From an uncultured Atopobiaceae bacterium (GTDB lineage Bacteria; Actinomycetota; Coriobacteriia; Coriobacteriales; Atopobiaceae): 6,917 bases of DNA. This document shows, piece by piece, positions 1 to 5,711 of this stretch; the stretch's first letter is position 1, and each line of letters opens with the position of its first letter. The position numbers and the translations under genes are program-made. The notes under the pieces were generated by a model. It saw nothing but the letters and a program-made list of their open reading frames with translations. It ran no database searches and was not told the DNA's origin. The stretch lies in the NCBI GenBank assembly GCA_947581665.1, contig CANPVI010000081.1, positions 1-6,917 on the forward strand, written 5' to 3'.

Positions 1-52
1 CGACAAGCTCGTGGCCGAGGCCAACCGGGAGATCTCCGAGGCGATTGGCTAG
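1..52 (+). CDS. 3' end of an unidentified forward gene (partial)
   Basis: An open forward frame enters from the left edge and ends with TAG at 50-52. The 16 visible residues read DKLVAEANREISEAIG, a charged, probably helical tail. It is taken as real because the frame is open, the codons are GC-rich at the third position like the other genes, and a strong hairpin terminator begins 24 bases after the stop. Too little is visible to name a family or function. It converges on the reverse amrA-amrS operon. Confidence 0.6.
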   Translation, partial: DKLVAEANREISEAIG

Positions 53-76
53 CTCCCAGCACGCATTACCTGCGAA

Positions 77-109
77 AGGGGCGCCCCGGCCAGCGGCCCG
101 GGCGCCTCT
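77..109 (+). terminator. hairpin terminator after the left-edge gene, possibly bidirectional
   Basis: The arm at 77-86 (AGGGGCGCCC) pairs with 100-109 (GGGCGCCTCT) over 10 base pairs including one G-U. A C-C mismatch (87/99) is followed by a further GGCC/GGCC stem (88-91 with 95-98) closing an AGC loop. It lies 24 bases after the stop codon at 52. The following bases (CGTCATTCG) hold few Ts, so intrinsic strength is uncertain. In reverse the hairpin is followed by CTTTCGC, so it may also stop transcripts from the opposing amr operon. Confidence 0.55.
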
Positions 110-122
110 CGTCATTCGTCAA

Positions 123-170
123 GATGCGGATTCTTTTGCGCTTACCGCGGCCGAAGAGCACGGCCGCATC
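123..170. other. two competing stem-loops in the convergent gap
   Basis: A perfect 7-base-pair stem pairs GCGGCCG (147-153) with CGGCCGC (161-167) around a 7-base loop. An alternative outer 7-base-pair stem pairs GATGCGG (123-129) with CCGCATC (164-170), sharing bases 164-167, so the two cannot fully coexist. No T run follows on either strand. The gap 53-263 holds no gene that I can support. These may help end convergent transcripts or may be chance in GC-rich DNA. Confidence 0.25.
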
Positions 171-232
171 CCAAACACTCCCAAGCGGCGCAAAGGAACC
201 TTGTTTCCTCGCCCTCCCATACAGGGCAACGA

Positions 233-251
233 ACGGCGTCTGCATCGCCGT
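233..251 (-). terminator. candidate terminator hairpin after amrS
   Basis: On the reverse strand, 12 bases after the amrS stop, ACGGCG (246-251) pairs with CGCCGT (233-238) around a 7-base loop, with one additional G-U pair at the base. The downstream bases read TCGTTGCCC, with only isolated Ts. It is well placed for the end of the operon but is short and has no U run, so this is a weak call. Confidence 0.3.
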
Positions 252-263
252 CTCCCTGAGCGC

Positions 264-1160
264 CTACATGTTTCCGAGGTAGACGTTGGGGAGCACCTCG
301 CGCGCCACCTCCGCGAGCTCGCGGACGAGGGCGCGGCTCGTGGGCGGGCGGTCGTGGAAGCGCCACGCCGGGTGGAAGCGCGTCACGTGGAGGGTGAGGT
401 CGTCGTCGAGTGCGGCGAGCCAGCGGGCGAGGCGGCCCATCTCCTCAGGCGTGTCGTTCACGCCGGGGACGATGAGGCAGGTAACCTCGAGGTGGCAGGT
501 GGGCGCGGCCGCGAGGATCGCGATCGTGCGCTTCACCTGCTCGAGATCCCCGCCGATGAAGCGATACGTCTCCTCGTTGAAGGATTTGAGGTCGATGTTC
601 GCGGCGTCCATGAGGGGCGCGATCTCGCGCACCACGCGCTCATCGAAGCAGCCGTTCGACACGAGCACGTTCACGAGCCCCTCGGCCATGGCGAGCTCAG
701 CGCAATCGCGCACGTACTCCCAGCCCACGAGGGGCTCGTTGTAGGTGTAGGCGATGCCCACCATCTGCGGATCGCGCTCGCGCTCAAGGCAGGCGACGCG
801 CACGAGGTCGGCCGGGAGGATCTCCCGCCACGCCACGTCGTGCTCGCCCACCTGCGCGATCTCGTGATTCTGGCACCACGGGCAGCGCAGGTTGCAGCCG
901 TAGGAGCCGATGGAGAGCACGCGCGTGCCCGGCATGTAGCGCGCGAGCGGCTTCTTCTCGATGGGGTCGATGGCAAGGGCCGTCACGCGCGCGTAATTGT
1001 CGTCCATCACGAGGCCATCGCGCTCGCGCCTCGCCCGGCACGCGCCCACGGCGTCTTCGGGAAGCACGCAGTGGCGCGGGCACGCCTCGCAGGTGGCGGG
1101 CTCGCGCGGGCTCTCCTTCACGCGCGCGTGCTTGGGGTAGAAGGGGATGACCTCGCTCAT
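264..1160 (-). CDS. amrS: AmmeMemoRadiSam system radical SAM enzyme (AmrS), short form
   Basis: Cytosolic 298-residue radical SAM protein. The [4Fe-4S] cluster motif CxxxCxxC is C89, C93, C96 within GCNLRCPWCQN, and an IAYTYNEP segment follows at 136-143. The N-terminus carries a second cysteine set, C24, C27, C31 and C41 (CEACPRHC then GAC), usual in this pyruvate formate-lyase-activase-like family. Also typical are DPIEKKPL (65-72), IDLKSFNEETYR (189-200), VPGVND (231-236) and RFHP (261-264). Family members pair with AMMECR1 and Memo/LigB proteins; I know of no firmly established substrate. The ATG at 1160 overlaps the amrA stop (ATGA), with GGAG eight bases upstream, so translational coupling is likely. 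The protein ends at VYLGNM, where many relatives continue for about 45 residues with a CPxCG-type cysteine region. The frame after the stop (ALRETAMQTPF...) contains no such motif, so a frameshift is not apparent; it may be a shorter subfamily. Confidence 0.92.
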   Translation of the reverse strand: MSEVIPFYPKHARVKESPREPATCEACPRHCVLPEDAVGACRARRERDGLVMDDNYARVTALAIDPIEKKPLARYMPGTRVLSIGSYGCNLRCPWCQNHEIAQVGEHDVAWREILPADLVRVACLERERDPQMVGIAYTYNEPLVGWEYVRDCAELAMAEGLVNVLVSNGCFDERVVREIAPLMDAANIDLKSFNEETYRFIGGDLEQVKRTIAILAAAPTCHLEVTCLIVPGVNDTPEEMGRLARWLAALDDDLTLHVTRFHPAWRFHDRPPTSRALVRELAEVAREVLPNVYLGNM

Positions 1161-2623
1161 AGGTGCCGCTCCACGGTGAAGCGCTCGATGAAGAGGCGCT
1201 CGGTCCTCGCGTCGATGCCGCCCTTGCGCGCGGCGATGCCCACCTGCTCCTCCACCGTGTCCACGCCGGCGAGATCGGGCAGGAGCACGCCGCGGCGCCC
1301 GTCCTTCGTGGAGACGATGACGCCGTAGACCTTGGGATCGAGCTCGGCGAGGAAGTCGACGGGCTCCGGCTCGCCGAGCACGTCGACGTCGAGCACGAGC
1401 TCGCGGAGCTCTTCGGGCCGCACGTGCGGGAAGCGCGGGTCGGCCGTGGCGGCGGAGATGGCGTTCGCGCAGATCTCGTGCGCGAGGTCTGCGCGCGTGG
1501 GCGCGAGCGTGCCGATGCAGCCGCGGAGCTCGCCGTGCTCCTTGAGGGAGACGAAGCACGCGCCCGGCCTCGCGAGGAGCGTCTCGAGACGCGCGCGTTC
1601 CTCGGCGTCGCCGCCGCGCTCCCCGAGGATGCCCTCGAGCACGTCTGCGGGCTCGATGCACCGATGATCGCGCACGAAGGCCGAGAGCGAGACTCGCGCG
1701 AGCGCGCAGAGCACTCCCTCGCTCGCCATGCGCTCGGCTTGGGCTTCGGCCTCGGCCTCCTCGTAGTGCGCGGCGATGCGCCGGGTGTCGTCGGCGCGCT
1801 CCTCGCTCGCGGGCCGCATGCGGCTCACCAGGTAGCCCACGCCGAACGGGCCCTCGTGCGAGAGGACCTCGGGCTCCACGCTCGTGGCGTCGAGCGCGCC
1901 CGCCATGATCTGGAACGAGCGAAGGCCGCACTCCGCAGCGCGCTCTGCAAGCTCGGGATCGCAGGTGAGAAGCCCGAGGAAATCCGCGTTGGCAAGCCAC
2001 TCCTCGAGCTTCGCCTCGAACTCGGGCGCCTCGGGCGCGAAGCCGTAGGGGCCGTCCTCCGTGAGCTTGTGCGAGCAGTCGCCGCTCGCGATGTAGACCA
2101 CGCGGCGTCCGAGCTCGGAGGCCACGTGCTGCACGAGCTGGCCGAGCTCGTAGTGCTCGAGCGGCGAGAGTGCGGAGAGGCCGATGCGCACGACCTTCGG
2201 GAAGTGCCCGTGGGCGGCCTCCTTCCAGGCGCCCTGGAGGAAGTGGAGCGGCACGAGCGTGCCGTGGTCGAGATCGGTCACCTGGCGCCCCTCGAAGCCC
2301 GCGGCGAGGCCCTGCGCCTCGGCGGCGTTCGCAAGCGCCTTCGCGAACTCCTGGTCGTAGGACGCCTTGTAGACCGGCCGCGGGCACCCGAACTGCGAGA
2401 ACGTGCCCGTGGCGCCCTTGCCGCTCGAAATCTGCAGATAGTCCCTATAGAGCGGCGCGTGCGGGCTCGAGATGACGATCGTGTCGGGCTGGAGCTCGGC
2501 CACCTCGCGCCCCACTTGGCGGTACACGGCGAGCGTGGCGGCGATCCCCTCCTCGCGCCCGCGCCCCACCCCGGGCACGGCGAGCGGCGGATGCGGAACG
2601 GTGTAGGCACACAAAACCGGCAT
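1157..2623 (-). CDS. amrA: AmmeMemoRadiSam system protein A: LigB-like dioxygenase domain fused to AMMECR1
   Basis: A 488-residue, soluble two-domain protein. Residues 1-275 look like a class III extradiol dioxygenase (LigB/Memo superfamily). Probable metal-site histidines are H11 (VPHPPL) and H55 (SSPHAP), with further conserved-looking histidines H120 (DLDHGTLVPL) and H185 (GDCSHKL). E257 in LSHEGPFGVGYL is a possible third ligand by analogy with LigB, which is my inference. Residues 276-300 form an acidic, alanine/glutamate-rich linker, probably helical. Residues 300-488 are the AMMECR1 domain with its hallmark LRGCIGT (366-372) and C369. No separate Memo (protein B) gene is visible, so this fusion probably supplies both functions to the radical SAM enzyme encoded next, which overlaps by four bases. 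The start is the ATG at 2623 with GGGAG six bases upstream; it gives the family's usual N-terminus. Pathway and substrate are unknown to me; aromatic ring cleavage should not be assumed from the fold. Confidence 0.92.
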   Translation of the reverse strand: MPVLCAYTVPHPPLAVPGVGRGREEGIAATLAVYRQVGREVAELQPDTIVISSPHAPLYRDYLQISSGKGATGTFSQFGCPRPVYKASYDQEFAKALANAAEAQGLAAGFEGRQVTDLDHGTLVPLHFLQGAWKEAAHGHFPKVVRIGLSALSPLEHYELGQLVQHVASELGRRVVYIASGDCSHKLTEDGPYGFAPEAPEFEAKLEEWLANADFLGLLTCDPELAERAAECGLRSFQIMAGALDATSVEPEVLSHEGPFGVGYLVSRMRPASEERADDTRRIAAHYEEAEAEAQAERMASEGVLCALARVSLSAFVRDHRCIEPADVLEGILGERGGDAEERARLETLLARPGACFVSLKEHGELRGCIGTLAPTRADLAHEICANAISAATADPRFPHVRPEELRELVLDVDVLGEPEPVDFLAELDPKVYGVIVSTKDGRRGVLLPDLAGVDTVEEQVGIAARKGGIDARTERLFIERFTVERHL

Positions 2624-2653
2624 GGCAAGCTCCCATTCCTTGACGTCGGGGCA

Positions 2654-2659
2654 ATTCTA
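2654..2659 (-). promoter_or_regulatory. candidate -10 box for the amrA-amrS operon
   Basis: TAGAAT on the reverse strand matches the sigma-A -10 consensus at five of six positions and lies 30 bases before the amrA ATG, which would give a leader of roughly 20-25 bases. No good -35 hexamer sits at 17 bases (GAATTC there). A perfect 10-base palindrome GACGCGCGTC (2661-2670) lies just upstream in the spacer and could be an operator; this is inference only. Confidence 0.35.
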
Positions 2660-2679
2660 CGACGCGCGTCCCGCAAGAA

Positions 2680-2708
2680 TTCCCGCTTGCCCGTGGGTGC
2701 GGCACAAT
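2680..2708 (+). promoter_or_regulatory. candidate promoter for the ChbG/YdjC-family gene
   Basis: TTCCCG (2680-2685) and CACAAT (2703-2708) are separated by 17 bases, correct for sigma-A spacing. The -10 matches consensus at four of six positions and the -35 at three. It leaves about 40 bases of leader before the ATG at 2756. The divergent region 2624-2755 also has an inverted pair GCAAG/CTTGC (2673-2677 with 2686-2690) overlapping the -35. This is the best candidate seen, not a strong one. Confidence 0.3.
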
Positions 2709-2743
2709 GGGGCTGTCCGCGGCGATGGCGCCGCACGCAGAAG

Positions 2744-2749
2744 AAGGAG
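2744..2749 (+). promoter_or_regulatory. ribosome binding site of the ChbG/YdjC-family gene
   Basis: AAGGAG ends six bases before the ATG at 2756. This fixes the start and excludes the much longer reading frame that runs in phase upstream, antisense to amrA. Confidence 0.8.
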
Positions 2750-2755
2750 CTCCCC

Positions 2756-3526
2756 ATGACCCATCGCATCCTCGTTCGCGCCGACGACCTCGGCTACTCC
2801 GAGGCGGTGAACTACGGGCTCGCGAAGTCCGTGAAGGAGGGCATCGTCCGCTCGGTGGGCGTGATGCCGAACATGCCGAGCAGCGAGATGGGCCTTGAGC
2901 TCTTGCGCGGCGTGGAAGTGTGCCTCGGCCAGCACACGAACATCTGCGCGGGCTATCCGCTCTCCGATCCCGAGAGAATCCCGAGCCTCGTGCGGGAAAA
3001 CGGCGAGTTCAAGCCGAGCCGCGACTACATGCGGGCCTTCCGCGAGGGCCACGAGTTCGTGGTCCTCGACGAAGCCATCCTCGAGATCGAGGCCCAGTAC
3101 GAGCGCTACCTCGAGCTCGTGGGCGAGAAGCCGCACTACTTCGAGGCCCATGCGATCGCGAGCACGACCTTCGCGAAGGCGCTCGCCATCGTGGCCGAGA
3201 AGGAGGGGCTCGACCTGCTCCCGCTGCCCACGGACTTCTCCGGCCCCACGACCTTCCGCCACACGCAGCTCTACATGTCGATGGATTCGATGAAGCCCGG
3301 CTACGACCCCTACGCGAGCTTCAAGCGCGACGCGCTCAAGGACTACAGCGAGAACGCCCTCTGCATGTTCGTCATGCACCCGGGCTACCTCGACCACTAC
3401 CTGCTCACGCACTCATCGCTCACGATCCCGCGCACCCAGGAGGTCGAGATGGCCTGCGACCCGGAGATCCGCGCTTGGATGGTGGAGCACGACGTGCAGG
3501 TAGTCACCTACGACGATCTTGGTTGA
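2756..3526 (+). CDS. ChbG/YdjC-family carbohydrate deacetylase
   Basis: A 256-residue cytosolic protein without signal peptide or membrane segments, of the usual length for the family. Members remove acetyl groups from N-acetylated sugars using a divalent metal; E. coli ChbG acts on chitooligosaccharides. Visible motifs: RADDLG (8-13) with the metal/catalytic pair D10-D11, LGQH (57-60) with metal ligand H60, KPHYFEAHAIAS (125-136) with candidate ligand H132, and VMHPGY (206-211) with H208. The third block is unusual: E. coli ChbG has a DSHHHVH run where this protein has EAHAIAS. The metal histidine is kept, but the aspartate is glutamate and the later histidines are lost. This suggests a distinct subfamily with a different substrate. 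The ATG has AAGGAG six bases upstream. It is transcribed alone, divergently from amrA, and ends 7 bases before a large inverted repeat. The actual substrate cannot be read from sequence; the neighbours are not sugar genes. Confidence 0.88.
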   Translation: MTHRILVRADDLGYSEAVNYGLAKSVKEGIVRSVGVMPNMPSSEMGLELLRGVEVCLGQHTNICAGYPLSDPERIPSLVRENGEFKPSRDYMRAFREGHEFVVLDEAILEIEAQYERYLELVGEKPHYFEAHAIASTTFAKALAIVAEKEGLDLLPLPTDFSGPTTFRHTQLYMSMDSMKPGYDPYASFKRDALKDYSENALCMFVMHPGYLDHYLLTHSSLTIPRTQEVEMACDPEIRAWMVEHDVQVVTYDDLG

Positions 3527-3533
3527 CGCTGCG

Positions 3534-3716
3534 GCACTCTGATGCACCCGATCTGCGCGCGATTTTGGGGGCTCACGTAGCGAAGTACGCTACCCTCTAA
3601 AGCTTGTTTTGGGAGGGATGCTTGCGCTAGTTAAACCTGCAGGTCATTGCATTCGCAACAACCCACTGGGTTGTTGCGCCCCCAAAATCCCCCGCATCTC
3701 GGGCACCCCAGAGCGC
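3534..3716. repeat. 183-base imperfect inverted-repeat element between convergent genes
   Basis: The left arm (3534-3572) and the reverse complement of the right arm (3678-3716) match at 30 of 39 positions by hand count. The inner 12 bases are identical (GATTTTGGGGGC at 3561-3572, GCCCCCAAAATC at 3678-3689) and the outer parts share CTCTG and CCCGA. The 105-base core is richer in A/T than the flanking genes. It contains a GTAGCG/CGCTAC hairpin (3577-3593), a CCCTC/GAGGG pair (3593-3597 with 3613-3617), a 10-base palindrome ACCTGCAGGT (3635-3644) and an 11-base-pair hairpin (3654-3678). No protein coding potential is supported. It resembles a non-autonomous MITE or REP/BIME-type intergenic repeat, and could also end transcription from both sides. 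Copy number elsewhere is not knowable here. Confidence 0.65.
3654..3678. repeat. perfect 11-base-pair hairpin inside the inverted-repeat element
   Basis: CGCAACAACCC (3654-3664) pairs perfectly with GGGTTGTTGCG (3668-3678) around an ACT loop. It abuts the inner end of the right arm of the larger repeat. Neither strand has a T run after it, so it is not a textbook intrinsic terminator, although it is the most stable structure 3' of trpZ on the reverse strand. Confidence 0.6.
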
Positions 3717-3810
3717 CTCTCGCTTTCGTTTGTCGGATTCCCTGGCTCTTCGATCGATGGGGTATGGACTTACGGGGGCGGGGACTATGTGCTCCCACGA
3801 CCCCGGGACG

Positions 3811-4644
3811 TTACGCCTTGAGCAGCACCTTGTCGTCGGCGAGGGTGGTGCCGGCGGTGGTGCGGAAGAGCTCGAGCAGGTCGCCCACCTGCATGTGTGC
3901 GCGTTCCTCGCCCGAGACGTCGGCCACGATGCGACCCTCGTGCATGACGATCGTGCGGGTGCCGTGGGTGAGGGCGTCTTCGAGGTCGTGCGTGATCATG
4001 AGGGTGGCGATGTCGGGAGAGGTGGCCACGCGATCGGTGAGCTCGAGCACGCGCTCGGTGGCGTGGGGATCGAGCGCCGCGGTGTGCTCGTCGAGGAGCA
4101 GCAGGTAGGGGTGCCCGATCGTCGCCATGAGGAGGGTGACCGCCTGGCGCTGGCCGCCGGAGAGGCTGCCGACCTTCACGTCCATGCGATCCTCGAGCCC
4201 GAAGCCGAGCGTCGCGAGCGCCTCGGCGATGAAGGCGCGCTTCTCCTTGCGCATGGCCATCTTGAGGGCGCTGCCGCGCTTCGAGCGCCCGTAGGCGAGC
4301 GAGACGTTCTCGGCCACGGTGAGGTTGGGCGCGGTGCCCTTGAGCGGATCCTGGAAGACGCGCGAGACCTTCCGCGCGCGCTTGTAGTCGGGCAGGAAGG
4401 TGACGTTCTCGCCGCCGATGCGGATGAGCCCGGCGTCGGGGATCACGCTTCCCGCGATGGCGTTGAAGAGCGTCGTCTTGCCGGCGCCGTTCGAGCCCAC
4501 GATGCAGGCGTACTCGCCGGCTCGCATCGCGAGGTCCACGCCGTCGAGCGCCACGTGGGCGAGCGACCCTTCGGGGTTGAACGTCTTGCGAAGGCCGCGC
4601 ACCTCGAGGAGCGGACGACCGGCGCTGGGAGTGGTCTCGGGCAT
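3811..4644 (-). CDS. trpZ: ABC transporter ATP-binding protein, TrpZ type
   Basis: A 277-residue cytoplasmic ATPase that powers the importer formed with the permease and lipoprotein encoded upstream. All nucleotide-binding motifs are intact: Walker A GSNGAGKTT (50-58), Q-loop Q98 in RVFQDP, signature LSGGQ (161-165), Walker B LLLLDE (181-186), D-loop around D192, and switch H219 in ITHD. The inserted segment at about 81-97 and the text DPLKGTAPNLTVAENVSLAY (99-118) are typical of this uncharacterised-amino-acid/TrpZ group. The ATG lies two bases after the trpY stop, with AGGAGGA six bases upstream inside trpY, so it is probably translated by coupling. It is the last gene of the operon. The downstream 3717-3810 contains no convincing terminator; the nearest strong structure is the inverted-repeat element. 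Function as ABC ATPase is certain; tryptophan specificity is inferred from the operon and its T-box. Confidence 0.93.
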   Translation of the reverse strand: MPETTPSAGRPLLEVRGLRKTFNPEGSLAHVALDGVDLAMRAGEYACIVGSNGAGKTTLFNAIAGSVIPDAGLIRIGGENVTFLPDYKRARKVSRVFQDPLKGTAPNLTVAENVSLAYGRSKRGSALKMAMRKEKRAFIAEALATLGFGLEDRMDVKVGSLSGGQRQAVTLLMATIGHPYLLLLDEHTAALDPHATERVLELTDRVATSPDIATLMITHDLEDALTHGTRTIVMHEGRIVADVSGEERAHMQVGDLLELFRTTAGTTLADDKVLLKA

Positions 4645-4646
4645 GG

Positions 4647-5624
4647 CTAGTCCTCCTCGCCCGTGGCGCCCGCGAGGGCGGCGGCGTCCTCCGCGAGGAG
4701 CCGCTCCATGGCGCTCCGCGCGTCACGCCGGAGCTTGCGATCTTTGAACGTCTGGCGCACCGCCGGCACGGCCATGAAGGCGGCGACGATGATGGCCGAG
4801 ACGAGCTTGAGCGCGTTCGCGTCGAGGAGGTTCAGCGCGAGCGCGAGCTGGATGATGAGGCGATAGACCACCGAGCCGGCCACGGCGCAGCAGAGGCCCC
4901 ACGTGACGGACCTCCATCCGCCGAAGACCTCGCCGATGATCACGCTCGCGAGGCCGACGATCACCATGCCGGTTCCGCTGCCGAGGTCGGCGAAGCCCTG
5001 GTACTGGGCGAGGATGGCGCCGGTGAGGCCGGTGAGGGCGTTGCCGAGCGCGAGGCCGGCCACCTTCATGGCGTTCGTGTTGATGGAGCTCGCGCGGCTC
5101 ATCTCCTCGTTGTCGCCGGCGGCGCGCATGGCGAGGCCGGTTTCGGTGTGGAGGAAGGCCGCGTTGATGGCCACGGCGAGGGCCACGATGGCGATGATGA
5201 AGGCCATCTTCACGCCGTCCACGGAAAGCAGCCCCGCGTCGCCGCCGAGCGCCTGGTAGAGCGGGTCGTAGCAGCGCACGGCGTTCAGGAGGCTCACGTT
5301 GGGCGCGCCCATCACGTAGATGTTCACCGAATAGAGCCCTGTCATCGTGACGATGCCCGCGAGCAGGGGATTGATCTTCGCCTTCGTGATGAGGAGGCCG
5401 GTCACGCAGCCCGCGGCGGCGCCGGCGGCAATGCCGGCGATAAGGCCGAGATAGGGCTGTCCCGCCATCGTGAGCACGCCGGAGCAGGCCATACCGAAGC
5501 CGAAGGAGCCGTCGACCGTGAGGTCGGCGAGGTCCAGCACGCGGAAGGTGATGTAGACGCCCATGGCGAGCAGCGAATACTCGAAGCCGAGCATGATGGC
5601 GTCGAAGAATATCTGGGGAGTCAT
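4647..5624 (-). CDS. trpY: ABC transporter permease, TrpY type
   Basis: A 325-residue integral membrane protein of the branched-chain-amino-acid-type permease family (BPD_transp_2 fold). It has about eight or nine hydrophobic segments, roughly at 9-27, 40-54, 58-79, 85-104, 139-158, 185-206, 215-235, 241-264 and 271-289. Conserved signatures are FRVLDLADLTVDGSF (27-41) and the cytoplasmic coupling region TGLAMRAAGDNEEMSR (162-177), which should contact the ATPase. The C-terminal 35 residues are charged and cytoplasmic. Start: an in-frame ATG 33 bases upstream (5657) has no ribosome site, whereas the ATG at 5624 has AAGAGG six bases upstream and yields the family-like start MTPQIFFDAIMLGFEYSLLA. 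A single permease gene implies a homodimer. It follows trpX after an 87-base gap with a strong hairpin. Substrate is inferred, as for its partners. Confidence 0.92.
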   Translation of the reverse strand: MTPQIFFDAIMLGFEYSLLAMGVYITFRVLDLADLTVDGSFGFGMACSGVLTMAGQPYLGLIAGIAAGAAAGCVTGLLITKAKINPLLAGIVTMTGLYSVNIYVMGAPNVSLLNAVRCYDPLYQALGGDAGLLSVDGVKMAFIIAIVALAVAINAAFLHTETGLAMRAAGDNEEMSRASSINTNAMKVAGLALGNALTGLTGAILAQYQGFADLGSGTGMVIVGLASVIIGEVFGGWRSVTWGLCCAVAGSVVYRLIIQLALALNLLDANALKLVSAIIVAAFMAVPAVRQTFKDRKLRRDARSAMERLLAEDAAALAGATGEED

Positions 5625-5660
5625 AGCCTGCCTCTTGATCGTGTGCGTCCAGGGCACGGG

Positions 5661-5699
5661 GGAGGGGGCGAAGCGCCGCGAACGCGCCTCGCCCCCTCC
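5661..5699 (-). other. strong intercistronic stem-loop between trpX and trpY
   Basis: GGAGGGGGCGA (RNA 5' arm, from 5689-5699) pairs perfectly over 11 base pairs with UCGCCCCCUCC (from 5661-5671), around a 17-base GC-rich loop that can pair further (GCGC/GCGC). No U run follows, so it is not a classical terminator. It starts 12 bases after the trpX stop and ends 36 bases before the trpY ATG. Such hairpins after binding-protein genes commonly protect the upstream mRNA from 3' decay and make the lipoprotein more abundant than the membrane components; that role is inferred here. Confidence 0.75.
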
Positions 5700-5711
5700 G
5701 GAAAAGCCGAG

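Noticed and set aside
142..366. Reverse frame with clustered cysteines (ECLGCG) near the end of amrS, as a frameshifted C-terminal cysteine module
   Set aside because: The cysteine spacing does not match the expected CPxCG arrangement, and the upstream part of that frame is arginine-rich shadow. A genuine stop at 264-266 is more likely.
264..2387. A 707-residue reverse reading frame covering amrS and much of amrA
   Set aside because: The N-terminal 409 residues are arginine/alanine-rich readthrough of the amrA frame shifted by one. The real amrS begins at the ATG at 1160 with its own ribosome site and family-like N-terminus.
1163..3526. A 787-residue forward frame ending with the deacetylase
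   Set aside because: Everything before 2756 is antisense to amrA, with low-complexity composition and no family motif. AAGGAG fixes the deacetylase start at 2756.
3609..3821. Small forward frame in the gap after the deacetylase
   Set aside because: It runs through the inverted-repeat element, has no ribosome site at useful spacing and shows no recognisable protein features.
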